This document shows positions 35,031-44,602 of a stretch of DNA of 64,000 bases, one piece after another. Below the pieces are notes generated by a model. The model was not told the origin of the DNA. It made no database searches and saw only the letters and a list, made by a program, of their open reading frames with translations. Made by a program: the position numbers and the translations under genes. The stretch covers positions 62,001 through 126,000 of the forward strand of contig NZ_SUGA01000001.1 in assembly GCF_004963255.1 (NCBI RefSeq), given 5' to 3'. How positions within the stretch are numbered: the first letter of the stretch is position 1; each line of letters opens with the position of its first letter. This stretch comes from Mesorhizobium sp. (lineage in GTDB: Bacteria > Pseudomonadota > Alphaproteobacteria > Rhizobiales > Rhizobiaceae).

Positions 35031-36557
35031 ATGCGCCAGCCTCTTTTGCAGATGAATGGCATCACCAAGTCGTTTGGCGGCATCTCCGCGCTGAGAGCGG
35101 TGGATCTGCGCGTCGGCGCAGGCGAGGTTCACGCTTTGCTGGGTGAAAACGGTGCCGGCAAATCGACCCTGCTCAAGATCCTGTCGGGAGCTCAGTCGCC
35201 GGACGCCGGCGAGATAAATCTTCTTGGCGCGAAGGCGACGTTCAACTCGCCGCAGGATGCGCAGCGCAGTGGCATAGCGACAATCTACCAGGAACTCACG
35301 CTCGTTCCTGGAATGTCGATTGCGGAGAACATCTTCCTTGGCCGTGAACCTGGACGGGCAAGCTTCGTGGATTGGGGACGCTTGGTCGACGAGGCGCAAG
35401 GTCTGATGTCGAAGGTTGGTCTCGAGAAGAACCCACGTATACTGGCTCGCGATCTCTCCGTGGCCGAACAACAATTGGTCGAGATCGCCCGCGCCCTGTC
35501 GATGAGGTCGAAACTCATCATCATGGATGAGCCGACAGCGGCGCTCTCAAATGCCGAGGTGGATCGGCTTTTCGACATCGTCAGCGGGTTCCGGGACGAG
35601 GGGCTCAGCGTCATATTCGTCACGCACCGCCTGGAAGAGGTCATGCGCGTGTGCGACCGCTTCACCATCCTGCGCGACGGCGCGTTTGTCTGCGAAGGAG
35701 ACGTCGCCGATACCTCCATAGATGCCATCATCCGTCACATGGTCGGCCGCGAGATCACCGCGATGCAACGGCGCCCGGCGCCGGCCGCGACCGAGAGGGT
35801 CGTCCTTCGTGTCGAGAATCTGTCGCGGCGCAGGGGCGCCGAAGGGCTGAATGCCATGGCCTTGCATGACGTCTGTTTCGAGGTTCGACGCGGCGAAATC
35901 CTCGGCATCGCCGGGCTGGTGGGCTCCGGTCGCACGGAGACGGCGCGTGCGGTCTTTGGCGCGGATCCGTTCGATTCCGGGAATATCTTTATCGATGGCG
36001 TGTCGTTGCGGCCGACATCGCCGCAAGACGCCATCCGAAGAGGCATCGGCCTCGTGCCAGAAGACAGGAAGCAGCAAGCCCTGTTCCTGTCGCAGTCGAT
36101 CCGTGCAAACCTGACGGTCGCCGCGCAAGACCGGGTTTCCCGGCTGGGTGTCTTCATCGATTCAGGTGCCGAGGACACCCTGATCTCGGAGTATCGGAAA
36201 CTGCTTCGCATCCGGATGCTGGGGCCGGAGCAGATCGTCTCCGACCTCTCGGGTGGCAACCAGCAGAAGATTGTCCTGGCACGTTGGCTCGCTCTTGGTC
36301 CCAAGGTGCTCATCGTGGACGAGCCGACCCGCGGGATCGATGTCGGGGCCAAGGCCGAAGTCCACAATCTGCTGTTTCAAATGGCAAGCACTGGGATCGC
36401 CATCGTCGTGATCTCTTCGGAGCTGCCCGAGGTGCTGGCCATCAGCGACCGCATCATCACGATGCGCGAGGGCCGCGTCACCGGCGAGGTGCAAGCGGAC
36501 GACGCCAATCCAGAAATGCTGATGGCCCTGATGACCGTGGATGCGGTCGCGGCATGA
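35031..36557 (+). CDS. Sugar ABC transporter ATP-binding protein with two NBDs (RbsA/MglA-type)
   Basis: This 508-residue protein has two nucleotide-binding domains. The first has Walker A GENGAGKST and Walker B LIIMDEPTAALS. The second has a degenerate P-loop (GLVGSGRTE), signature LSGGNQQKIVLARWL and Walker B VLIVDEPTRGID. The asymmetry is normal for this family. The ATG at 35031 is favoured over the TTG at 35019. Its stop overlaps a possible permease start. Confidence 0.92.
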   Translation: MRQPLLQMNGITKSFGGISALRAVDLRVGAGEVHALLGENGAGKSTLLKILSGAQSPDAGEINLLGAKATFNSPQDAQRSGIATIYQELTLVPGMSIAENIFLGREPGRASFVDWGRLVDEAQGLMSKVGLEKNPRILARDLSVAEQQLVEIARALSMRSKLIIMDEPTAALSNAEVDRLFDIVSGFRDEGLSVIFVTHRLEEVMRVCDRFTILRDGAFVCEGDVADTSIDAIIRHMVGREITAMQRRPAPAATERVVLRVENLSRRRGAEGLNAMALHDVCFEVRRGEILGIAGLVGSGRTETARAVFGADPFDSGNIFIDGVSLRPTSPQDAIRRGIGLVPEDRKQQALFLSQSIRANLTVAAQDRVSRLGVFIDSGAEDTLISEYRKLLRIRMLGPEQIVSDLSGGNQQKIVLARWLALGPKVLIVDEPTRGIDVGAKAEVHNLLFQMASTGIAIVVISSELPEVLAISDRIITMREGRVTGEVQADDANPEMLMALMTVDAVAA

Positions 36558-36580
36558 GTGATCAACCAGGGGAGAACGAC

Positions 36581-37612
36581 ATGGCGCAAGTGGCAGCGGA
36601 GGCACCGGTCCCGAAGCGACAGCAAATTCGGCCGTTCAACGTGGTGGCGCGCTTCGCGCCAGTGCTGTTCCTTGTGGTCCTCATGATCGGCTTCTCGATC
36701 CTCGAGCCGCGATTTCTCACGCCGCTGAACCTTTTCAACGTGCTCCGCCAGGTCTCGATCTACGGACTGCTGGCGATAGGAATGACCTTCGTCATCCTCA
36801 CCGCCGGAATAGACCTTTCGATAGGCTCGATCCTAGCATTGGCAGGGCTTGTCGCGGCGGTGGTAGCTAAGGGCGGCCTAGACAATCGTTTCAGTGTTGG
36901 CGATGGATCGGCTGCAACGGGTTTCGGTTGGGAGGTCGCAGCGCTGGCAGCGATAGGCGTAGGCGTCGCGGCAGGATTTGTTCAAGGGCTGGCTATCACC
37001 CGGTTCAAGGTGCCGCCTTTCGTAGTGACGCTGGGCGGCATGTCAGCCTTTCGCGGTGCGGCTTTGCTTTTCTCCGGCGGCGGGCCGGTCAGCGGCTTCG
37101 ACGAAGCATTTGTCTGGTGGGGCCAAGGTAAGCTGGGGCCAGTCCCGGTTCCGGTGCTGATCTTTGTTCTGTTCGCGATCATCGCGCACATAACGTTGAG
37201 CTACACGCGCTACGGCCGGCAGATTTATGCAGTTGGCGGAAACCCCGAAGCTGCGCGCCTCGCTGGCCTCAACGTCCAGAAGATTATCCTCAGTGTCTAT
37301 GTCATCACCGGCTTCTTCGCAGGCCTCGGTGCTTTTGTCCTGGCGGCAAGACTGAACTCGGCTGAGGCCGTGGCAGGTACGGGTTTTGAATTGACTGTCA
37401 TCGCCTCGGTTGTGATCGGTGGGACCAGCCTTTTTGGGGGCACCGGGACAATATTCGGCACGGTCATCGGCACCGTACTGATCGGTGTCCTGCTCAACGG
37501 CCTCGTTCTTCTGGATGTCTCGGCTTACGTCCAGCAGATCATCATCGGGATGATCATCGTTCTGGCGGTCGCGTTCGACACTTTCGTGAAATCACGGCGC
37601 CGGATCTTGTGA
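36581..37612 (+). CDS. Sugar ABC transporter permease (RbsC-like)
   Basis: This protein of about 343 residues has eight or more membrane helices and the RbsC signatures GMTFVILTAGIDLSIGSILAL, VPPFVVTLGGMSAFRGAA and ALAGLNVQKI. I chose the ATG at 36581 because GGGGAG lies 6 bases upstream. The ATG at 36554 overlaps the ATPase stop and is also possible. It forms the channel of the locus 1 importer. Confidence 0.9.
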   Translation: MAQVAAEAPVPKRQQIRPFNVVARFAPVLFLVVLMIGFSILEPRFLTPLNLFNVLRQVSIYGLLAIGMTFVILTAGIDLSIGSILALAGLVAAVVAKGGLDNRFSVGDGSAATGFGWEVAALAAIGVGVAAGFVQGLAITRFKVPPFVVTLGGMSAFRGAALLFSGGGPVSGFDEAFVWWGQGKLGPVPVPVLIFVLFAIIAHITLSYTRYGRQIYAVGGNPEAARLAGLNVQKIILSVYVITGFFAGLGAFVLAARLNSAEAVAGTGFELTVIASVVIGGTSLFGGTGTIFGTVIGTVLIGVLLNGLVLLDVSAYVQQIIIGMIIVLAVAFDTFVKSRRRIL

Positions 37613-37715
37613 GGCGATCACGGCGAGCCATCACAACTGGTCGTGTTTTGCCACCTTACCAAAGCCGCATCAGACAACCAGGCGCCGGGAAGCGGCGCTC
37701 ATTGGAGTACTGACG

Positions 37716-38489
37716 ATGACAAAGAGTTCTCTGCCAAGCTTCGGCCTTCACGGGAAGGTCGTAATGGTGAGCGGCGCCGGGCGCGGTATTGGCCGGGCAT
37801 GCGCGTTGGCATGCGCCGAGGCGGGAGCTGATATCGTTGCGATCGTTCGTGACGATAATGCCGGAAAAGATTTGACCTCCGCCGTCGAAGCGCTTGGGCG
37901 CCGCGCCCTGATCGTCCCGCTGGACATAGCCGAGACCCGACGAATTGAAGACGCCGTGCGCGATGCGGTAGCCCATTTCGGCCAAATCGACATCCTGGTC
38001 AACAATATCGGCATTTCGCGGCGAAGCCTGGCGCAATCCGTCAGTGAGGAGGACTTCGATCTGATCCTGGGCACGAACCTCAAGGGTACGTTCTTCCTCA
38101 CGCAGGCCGTGGCAAGGACAATGATCGAGCGTCGTGCTGGCCGTATTCTCAACATCAGTTCCCAGGCCGGGACCGTCACGCTGCGCGAGGAATCGATCTA
38201 TTGCATGTCGAAGGCTGCCATCAATCATCTCAGCAGGTGCCTGGCTGCTGAGTGGGGTCCGTTGGGAATTGCTGTGAACAGTATTTCGCCGACCTTTATC
38301 TGGACCGACTCGACGCGTCCGTATCTGAGTGACCCCGAGGCGCATCGCCAGACGCTGGCGCACATTCCGCTCGGCCGGATTGGCGAGACGGAAGATGTCG
38401 CCGGCGCGGTGGTGTACCTGGCGTCACCTGCGGGCGCTCTCGTCAACGGGGCGAACCTCATGATCGATGGGGGTTGGTCGATCGCATAA
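37716..38489 (+). CDS. Short-chain dehydrogenase/reductase, sugar locus 1
   Basis: This 257-residue classical SDR has SGAGRGIGRACALA, NNIG at the fourth strand, catalytic Ser in NISSQAG, and Tyr-Lys in IYCMSKAAI. It ends with NLMIDGGWSIA. NAD(P)-dependent. In this unit it probably oxidises the imported sugar, as L-fucose or other aldose SDRs do; the sugar is not known. It is the last gene of the unit, about 100 bases after the permease. Confidence 0.9.
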   Translation: MTKSSLPSFGLHGKVVMVSGAGRGIGRACALACAEAGADIVAIVRDDNAGKDLTSAVEALGRRALIVPLDIAETRRIEDAVRDAVAHFGQIDILVNNIGISRRSLAQSVSEEDFDLILGTNLKGTFFLTQAVARTMIERRAGRILNISSQAGTVTLREESIYCMSKAAINHLSRCLAAEWGPLGIAVNSISPTFIWTDSTRPYLSDPEAHRQTLAHIPLGRIGETEDVAGAVVYLASPAGALVNGANLMIDGGWSIA

Positions 38490-38792
38490 GATCAGTGGAC
38501 TCCACTGTGTTCATTGTCATGAGGCTCGCGACGATCCTCGAAAGACAGCGAGTCGGTCGAAAGTGGTGGTTCCCGTTTCGCCTCGTTAGACTGGCGCGGA
38601 CGAACTTGTTGCCGAACTGGCGGGTGGCCGCCGTCGGCGCGCAAGCCCGGCCAACCCAATAGCGGCTCTGGTTCAGTATTATATCCTTGCCCACGCGATG
38701 GCTGTGCCGACTTTGGACGCTTCCGTGAGAAAACGGCTTTGGGACAGCCCCTTCCGATGGTATTTGCGCTGACCTAACCAAAAGATGCGGCC
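38490..38792. other. Intergenic region with a 15-base palindrome
   Basis: The perfect palindrome CAGTGGACTCCACTG (38493-38507) starts 4 bases after the SDR stop. Otherwise I see no gene in these 300 bases. The palindrome could be a terminator stem or a regulator site. It has no T-run. Confidence 0.45.
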
Positions 38793-39950
38793 GTGAGCAC
38801 GACAAGCCTACTGCGCCATATCAACGCCAGGCGTTGTCTGAGACTGCTGCAAAACGGCCGGCAGCTTTCTCGCGCCGACATGGCTCGGCAGCTGGGCCTG
38901 ACAAGGGCCACGATCGGCAACGCCATGCGCGTTCTGCTCGATGCCGGCCTGGTCGTCGAGAGTGCCGAAATGTCCCCCGAATCGCGCAAGGGTCGTCCGG
39001 GCGTCGGCGTGACGCTCAACCCTTCGGGCGCCTATTTTGTTGGGGTCGATGTCGGCACGCGCTCCTTGACCGGAGTGCTGCTCGACCTGCAGATGAATGT
39101 CGTCAGCCGGATCGTCGAGCCGACCGGCCCGCGCTACCGCGACGCCGGGCATATATCGGCAAAGCTGCTCTCGCTGATCGAGAGGCTGCTCAGCGAAAGC
39201 CCCACCTTGCAGGATAAGGTGGAGGGCATCGGCATTTCGGTGCCGGGCCTTGTCGGCCGCGACGGCAGCGTGGTGCACGCGCCATTCCTCGAATGGCTCA
39301 ACTATCCGCTTCAGGCGGAGCTGACGCGGAAGGCGCCGGCCGACTGGTCGGTCATGGTCTGGAACGACGCCTTTGCCTTCGCCAATGCCGAGCTTGCCGC
39401 CTCCGCCACGGCGAAGGCCGGCAGTATGCTGGTCGTTCTCCTGGCCGAGGGCATCGGCGGGGCCATCATCGATGACGGCCGCGTCGTGATGGGCGGGCAT
39501 GGCTATTCCGGCGAAATCGGGCACACCATCGTTTCCGCCGGCGGACGCGTCGATACATTCGAGATGCTGGCCGGGGCCAAGCTTTTCACGCGGCTGTTCG
39601 AAGAGGGTCAGCCGGTGGCCGACGGCGTTCAGATGCTGCTTGCAGGCATCGGCAACAAGGAAGTGGACGCCGCGCTCGACGCCTGGGTCAGCGGCCTTTC
39701 AGCCGGCCTCGTCAACGCCATTCACCTGCTCGATCCCGGGCGCATCGTCCTCGGCGGCCCGCTGGCTGGCCTCTATCCCAAGCTCAGTCGGCGGATTCAG
39801 GCCGACATCAAGCGGCGGCTTCTGGCTGGCTTCGCCATGCCCGAGATCAGGGTGGCGCAGTTCGGCGCCGATGGCGCCGCGATCGGCGCGGCCGCCACTA
39901 TCCGCGACACGCTTTTCGCTCTGCCGGATCTCGAGACCAACACGCTGTAA
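38793..39950 (+). CDS. ROK-family transcriptional repressor (sugar locus 2)
   Basis: This 385-residue paralogue of the 31868 product has a very similar helix-turn-helix (CLRLLQNGRQLSRADMARQLGLTRATIGNAMRVLLDAGL) and a ROK half with GVDVGTRSLTGVLLDL and ISVPGLVGRDGS. The start is GTG at 38793 and matches the other copy at its LKTTNLIRH segment. No strong ribosome site is visible. It likely represses the unit behind the palindrome at 40134. Confidence 0.88.
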   Translation: MSTTSLLRHINARRCLRLLQNGRQLSRADMARQLGLTRATIGNAMRVLLDAGLVVESAEMSPESRKGRPGVGVTLNPSGAYFVGVDVGTRSLTGVLLDLQMNVVSRIVEPTGPRYRDAGHISAKLLSLIERLLSESPTLQDKVEGIGISVPGLVGRDGSVVHAPFLEWLNYPLQAELTRKAPADWSVMVWNDAFAFANAELAASATAKAGSMLVVLLAEGIGGAIIDDGRVVMGGHGYSGEIGHTIVSAGGRVDTFEMLAGAKLFTRLFEEGQPVADGVQMLLAGIGNKEVDAALDAWVSGLSAGLVNAIHLLDPGRIVLGGPLAGLYPKLSRRIQADIKRRLLAGFAMPEIRVAQFGADGAAIGAAATIRDTLFALPDLETNTL

Positions 39951-40133
39951 CGTATTTCACAGCGTTTTTCCGCCACGTTTCGCGCAGCGTCGTATGCGGT
40001 CGCGGCCATCTCATTTGCAAACCACATGAACGAGTTAGCGCGGAGAGGGCTACGTCGAGCCGCGCCATCTTCGCGTTTGGTACGACACCGTTGCAGAAAT
40101 TCTGATCAAGCGCCTTGACGCGAGGCGTTTTGT

Positions 40134-40168
40134 GATATTTGTTTTTGTATAAGACAAAAACAAATATC
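40134..40168. promoter_or_regulatory. Perfect 15+15 palindrome, likely ROK operator
   Basis: Arms GATATTTGTTTTTGT and ACAAAAACAAATATC are exact complements around the 5-base centre ATAAG. The arms contain no GC-rich stem, and the block lies 14 bases before the MocA-type start, so it is more likely an operator than a terminator. The ROK gene directly upstream is the obvious binder; this is inferred. Confidence 0.7.
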
Positions 40169-40181
40169 AGGGAGTGAGCCT

Positions 40182-41261
40182 GTGCCCGTCAAGAAAGACG
40201 CCCGGTGTCTGCGTGTCGGTATCCTCGGTTGCGGACCGATCTCGCAATTCGCGCATCTGGAATCGGCGCAGAAAGGCAGGAATGTCGTCCTCCAGGCCGT
40301 GTGCGATGCCGATGTCGATCTGGCGCGGCGGTTCGGCTCCTTCTACGACGCGATCAGCATCTACAACGACTATGACCGCATGCTCGCCGATCCCGAGATT
40401 GAGGCGATCGTCATCGGCATTTCCGACGCCTTCCACGTTCCGGCGGCGATAAAGGCGCTCTCGGCCGGCAAGCATGTCCTCTGCGAAAAGCCGATCGCCA
40501 TGTCGGTGGAGGAGGCGGAAGAACTGAAAGGCCATGTGGAGCGCACCGGCCTTGTGCTTCAGATCGGCCACATGCTGCGCTTCGATCCGGGCATCCAGGC
40601 GGCACATGAGTTCGCCACCGGCGAGATGGGCTCGCTGCTGGCGCTGAAAGCCTGGTACTGCGATTCCACCCACCGCTACACCATGACCGATGCAATTCAG
40701 CCCGTGCCGAGAACTGGCGCCAAGGCGCTGAAGCCCGCCGGAGACCAGAAGGCCGATCGCCAGCGCTATTTCATGCTGGCGCATGGCAGCCATCTCGTCG
40801 ATCTCGCGCGCTATCTGGCGGGGCCGATCAAGTCCGTCCAGGCGCGCCTGCTCGAGCGCTTCGGCGCCTATTGCTGGTTCGTCGACACGGAATTCGAAAA
40901 CGGCGCGCTCGGCCATCTCGATCTGACGCTGCCGGTCCGGATGGATTGGCACGAGGGCTTCCAGCTTTATGGCGAGAACGGCAGCGCCACCGGCAAGATC
41001 TTCAATCCCTGGTACTACAAGTCCAGCGAGGTCGACATCTTTCGCGAAAGCAGCGCGTCCTCCCAGCGCGTGCTTGGCGCCGACGGCCATTTCTACCGCC
41101 GCCAGCTCGAAGGCTTCACCGCCGTCGTCCTGAACGGCGCGCCGATGAACGGCGCTTCGATCGAGGACGGCGTCGCCTCCGTCCGCGCCATGGTGGCGAT
41201 CGGCCAGTCGGTGCGCAGCGGCAAGCCCGTCGATCTGGCGGACGCCTCGGGACCGGTCTGA
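40182..41261 (+). CDS. Gfo/Idh/MocA-family NAD(P)-dependent dehydrogenase
   Basis: This 359-residue protein has Rossmann motif GILGCGPISQFAHL, the family EKP motif in LCEKPIAMSVEEAEE, and catalytic region HGSHLVDLARYLAG (His/Asp). The start is GTG at 40182. Members oxidise sugar or inositol hydroxyls. Its stop overlaps the next start, the first of a run of tightly coupled genes. Confidence 0.9.
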   Translation: MPVKKDARCLRVGILGCGPISQFAHLESAQKGRNVVLQAVCDADVDLARRFGSFYDAISIYNDYDRMLADPEIEAIVIGISDAFHVPAAIKALSAGKHVLCEKPIAMSVEEAEELKGHVERTGLVLQIGHMLRFDPGIQAAHEFATGEMGSLLALKAWYCDSTHRYTMTDAIQPVPRTGAKALKPAGDQKADRQRYFMLAHGSHLVDLARYLAGPIKSVQARLLERFGAYCWFVDTEFENGALGHLDLTLPVRMDWHEGFQLYGENGSATGKIFNPWYYKSSEVDIFRESSASSQRVLGADGHFYRRQLEGFTAVVLNGAPMNGASIEDGVASVRAMVAIGQSVRSGKPVDLADASGPV

Positions 41262-42088
41262 TGTATCCCGCAATCTTTGCCCGGACCTATCCGCTCGGCC
41301 CTGTCAACGAGCTGCTCTCGGCAATCGGGGAGGATGGCTACGAAGGCATGCAGCTCAACCTGTCGTGCCTGGGTTTGGCCAGCCTTCCGGACTCCGTCCC
41401 TGCCGGTGAGCTGAAAGCGTTTGCCGAGGCTGCCCGCAAGCACGGCCTGGCGATCGCTGGTCTCTCCGGCACCTATAACATGGTCCATCCCGATGCGGCG
41501 ATGCGCCGTGCGGCCCGCGCCCGCTTCGCCAATGTCGTCGCCGCCGCGCCGCTGCTCGGCGCGCCGATCGTGACGCTGTGCACCGGTTCGCGCAACGCCG
41601 ACGACATGTGGGCAGCCCACCCCGACAACGCCTCGCCGTCCGCATGGACCGATCTGCGCGCCGAGCTCGACGCGGCGCTCGAGCTTGCCGAAAAGCACGA
41701 TATCCGGCTCGGTATCGAGCCCGAGCCTGGCAACGTCGTCGCCAATGCCGTTCTCGCGGGGTGGATCCTCGACGAGGTCAGGAGCCCGCGCCTTGGCATC
41801 ATCCTCGATGCCGCCAATCTCGTCGGCGACAGGCTGAGCAACCAGGCCCGCGTCATGGAAGAGGCGGTGGACCTGCTCGGCGAGCACATCATCCTGGCGC
41901 ATGCCAAGGACGTCGACCGGGCCGGCAAGGTGGTTGCCACCGGGGCCGGCGCCGTCGACCTCCATCGGTTCCTGCGGCTCTTGCGTTCATGCGGCTACGA
42001 CCAGGCGGTCGTCGCGCACGGCTTCGAGCACAAGGATGCGGCAGCGTCTGGCGCGGCCCTGCGCATGCTTCTTGGGGACGTCTCGTGA
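41261..42088 (+). CDS. Sugar phosphate isomerase/epimerase (xylose isomerase-like TIM barrel)
   Basis: This 275-residue TIM barrel has metal-ligand segments at strand ends: LGIEPEPGN (Glu), ILDAANLV (Asp), HAKDVD (His and Asp) and late AHGFEHKD (Glu). It interconverts ketose/aldose or epimers. Translational overlap occurs on both sides. The substrate is inferred to be the 3-keto sugar or related product of the MocA-type enzyme. Confidence 0.88.
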   Translation: MYPAIFARTYPLGPVNELLSAIGEDGYEGMQLNLSCLGLASLPDSVPAGELKAFAEAARKHGLAIAGLSGTYNMVHPDAAMRRAARARFANVVAAAPLLGAPIVTLCTGSRNADDMWAAHPDNASPSAWTDLRAELDAALELAEKHDIRLGIEPEPGNVVANAVLAGWILDEVRSPRLGIILDAANLVGDRLSNQARVMEEAVDLLGEHIILAHAKDVDRAGKVVATGAGAVDLHRFLRLLRSCGYDQAVVAHGFEHKDAAASGAALRMLLGDVS

Positions 42089-42903
42089 CCGCCGGTACCT
42101 TCACCACCGTTGACGGCTGCGCTCTGACCTTCGATGTCGTGGGCAAAGGGCAGCCGGTGCTGTGGCAGCACGGGCTCGGCGCGCCTCTCGACCAGCCGGT
42201 CGAAGTGTTCCCGCAAGACAGCGGCCTGCAGCGCATCACGTTGATGTGCCGGGGCCATGGCGCCTCCGCGCTTGGCGATCCGTCGCGCCTCTCGATCTCG
42301 CAACTCGCCGACGATGCCCTGGCGTTGCTCGACCATCTCGGCATCGAACAGGCAGCGGTCGGCGGCATCTCATTGGGCGCGGCGATCGCGCTGCGGCTGG
42401 CAAGCCTCAACGCCGTGCGCGTTACCAAGCTGGTGCTGGCGCGGCCTGCCTGGGTGGATGCACCTTCCATCGCGCGCCAGCACGGCTATCGCGTCGCCGC
42501 GCAGTATCTCGAAACATACGGCGCCGAAGAAGGTGCGGAGCGTTTTCGCGCCTCGCCGGAGTTCCTCGAGGTCAAGGCGGCCTCGCCGGACAACGCGGCT
42601 TCGCTGATCGGTTTCTTCAAGCGCCCGCGGCCCGACACCACGATCGCGCTTCTCTCGCGTATTCCGCTCGACTGGCCGGGCGTGAACCGCGCCCAAATCG
42701 CGAGGATCCGGCGGCCAGCGCTCATCATCGGCAATGATCAGGACTACGTCCACCCGCTGGCCTATGCGCGTGAGTTGGCCGACCTCATTCCCGGCGCCCG
42801 GCTGTGCGAGATCACGTCGAAGACGATCGACCGCGCGGCCTATGTCGCCGAGTTTCGCAACGCCTTGGCAAGCTTCCTCCCGGACGTTGGGGGCGATCGA
42901 TGA
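42085..42903 (+). CDS. Alpha/beta hydrolase
   Basis: This 272-residue protein has a nucleophile elbow GGISLGAA (Ser near residue 95) and the acidic residue in IGNDQDYVHP. The usual catalytic His in the last loop is not obvious: the expected GHxP region reads ITSKTIDRAAYV. It may be a lactonase for a sugar lactone, or have lost standard triad chemistry. The start is GTG at 42085, overlapping the previous stop. Confidence 0.85.
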   Translation: MTAGTFTTVDGCALTFDVVGKGQPVLWQHGLGAPLDQPVEVFPQDSGLQRITLMCRGHGASALGDPSRLSISQLADDALALLDHLGIEQAAVGGISLGAAIALRLASLNAVRVTKLVLARPAWVDAPSIARQHGYRVAAQYLETYGAEEGAERFRASPEFLEVKAASPDNAASLIGFFKRPRPDTTIALLSRIPLDWPGVNRAQIARIRRPALIIGNDQDYVHPLAYARELADLIPGARLCEITSKTIDRAAYVAEFRNALASFLPDVGGDR

Positions 42904-43847
42904 TCCGCTCGATCCTGGTCGTCGATGTCGGCGGCACCTCGGTCAAGTGCGGCATGGTCGTGGACCGTGTTCCGCAGGCCGGCGAGCGGCTCTTCCCGTC
43001 CGCCTTGCTGCGCAACGCCGATCCGGTCGGCAGCTTCGCCAGGCTCGTCACGGAGTTCTGCGCCGAGGCGGGTCTCACCCCGGACCTGATGGTCTCGACT
43101 GTCCCTGGCTTCATCGATACCGACGGCGACCGCGTGCTCTTCGCGGGCAACGTGCCGGAGCTCAACGGCCATCGTCTGGCGAGCGAGCTTGGCGAACTCC
43201 TCGGCTTCCCCGTCATCATAGAACGCGACTCCGTGCTGATGCTGGCAGGCGAAGTGATCGCGGGTGCCGCCAAAGGGTCTGACAGCGTGCTCGGCCTGTT
43301 CTTCGGCACCGGCGTCGGCGGCGCCTTCGTGCAGGGCGGCGAAGCGTTTCGCGGCGGCGGCTGGGCGCTGGAGATCGGCCATATGCCGTTCGGCAATGAG
43401 GGCCGGACGCTGGAGGGGCTGCGCACCGACTGCCTGGAAACCTACGTTTCCGGCCGCGCCCTGGAAGTGATTGCCGAGAGATACGGCGTTCCCGTCACCG
43501 AGCTTTTTGTTCAGTCCCTGCGCATCCCGGGGCTTGGCGCCGACATTGACCGGTTCGTGCGCGATCAGGCGCTCGCCGTCGGCACGGCGGTGGCGCTGTT
43601 TTCACCGGCCACGATCGTGCTCGGGGGAGGGGTCTGCACGACCGATGCATTCCCTCGCCGGCAATTGGAAGAACAGGTGGCGCTCCGGTCGCCCTTCGCC
43701 GAGACGGGTCGCCCAATGGATCTGCGCTGGGCCGAGCTCGGCTGGCGGGCCGTCCTCTATGGCGGCCTCAAGGCCGCCGACGACTATTCCGCAGGCCGAT
43801 CGATACCGGCATCCGAAGCGAAGCAAGAACGGGAATCCCTGTCATGA
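42900..43847 (+). CDS. ROK-family sugar kinase
   Basis: This 315-residue protein has ATP-binding LVVDVGGTSVKCGMVV, FGTGVGGAFVQGG and the ROK segment EIGHMPFGNEGRTLEGLRTDCLETYVSG. In typical ROK kinases that region holds a CxCGxxGC zinc motif; here most of the Cys are missing. No DNA-binding domain is present. It probably phosphorylates the imported sugar. It overlaps the neighbours at both ends, like FrcK in fructose loci. Confidence 0.87.
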   Translation: MIRSILVVDVGGTSVKCGMVVDRVPQAGERLFPSALLRNADPVGSFARLVTEFCAEAGLTPDLMVSTVPGFIDTDGDRVLFAGNVPELNGHRLASELGELLGFPVIIERDSVLMLAGEVIAGAAKGSDSVLGLFFGTGVGGAFVQGGEAFRGGGWALEIGHMPFGNEGRTLEGLRTDCLETYVSGRALEVIAERYGVPVTELFVQSLRIPGLGADIDRFVRDQALAVGTAVALFSPATIVLGGGVCTTDAFPRRQLEEQVALRSPFAETGRPMDLRWAELGWRAVLYGGLKAADDYSAGRSIPASEAKQERESLS

Positions 43848-44584
43848 GCCTGTTGGAGCTGAAGAACATCTCACGCCAGTTCGGCGCCATCCACGCAGTC
43901 GAGGACGTATCGTTCCAGATCGAGCCGGGCGAGATCGTCGGCCTGATGGGCGACAACGGTGCCGGCAAGTCGACGCTGGTCAAGATGATCGCCGGCAACT
44001 TCCCGGCCTCGTCCGGCAGGATGGTCTTCGACGGCAATGAAGTTCAGTTCAACCAGCCTTCGGACGCCCGTCGGGCCGGCATCGAGATCGTCTACCAGGA
44101 TCTGGCGCTCTGCGACAACCTGAGCGCAGCCGCCAATGTCTTCCTCGGCCGCGAGATCATGCGCTCGGTCGGCCCGTTCAAATTCCTCGACCACCGCAAG
44201 ATGCGTGAGCGCGCCGCCGAGCTGTTTCGCGAGCTGCAATCTGAAACGCGGCCGCGCGACGTGGTCAAGCGCATGTCGGGCGGCCAGCGCCAGGCGGTCG
44301 CGATCGCACGCACCCGCCTGGCCGACGCCAAGCTGGTGCTGATGGACGAGCCGACCGCCGCGATTTCGGTGCGCCAGGTCGCAGAGGTGCTGGCGCTGAT
44401 AAAGCGCCTCAAGGAGCGCGGCGTCGCCGTCATCCTGATCTCGCACCGCATGCCCGACGTGTTCGGCGTCTGTGAGCGCATCATGGTGCTGCGGCGCGGC
44501 CACCTCGTCGCCAACAAGCTCGCTTCGACCAGCTCGCCCGAGGAAATCACCGCCTTGATCGTCGGCGCCAAGGCTGCGGCCTGA
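43844..44584 (+). CDS. Sugar ABC transporter ATP-binding protein, single NBD (FrcA-like)
   Basis: This 246-residue single-domain ATPase has Walker A GDNGAGKST, signature MSGGQRQAVAIAR and Walker B KLVLMDEPTAAIS, then HRMPDVF. Most sugar transporters of this class use a two-domain ATPase; the FrcA branch uses one domain as a homodimer. It overlaps the kinase stop. Confidence 0.92.
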   Translation: MSLLELKNISRQFGAIHAVEDVSFQIEPGEIVGLMGDNGAGKSTLVKMIAGNFPASSGRMVFDGNEVQFNQPSDARRAGIEIVYQDLALCDNLSAAANVFLGREIMRSVGPFKFLDHRKMRERAAELFRELQSETRPRDVVKRMSGGQRQAVAIARTRLADAKLVLMDEPTAAISVRQVAEVLALIKRLKERGVAVILISHRMPDVFGVCERIMVLRRGHLVANKLASTSSPEEITALIVGAKAAA

Positions 44585-44602
44585 GGCAAAGGGGAGGAAG
44601 AG

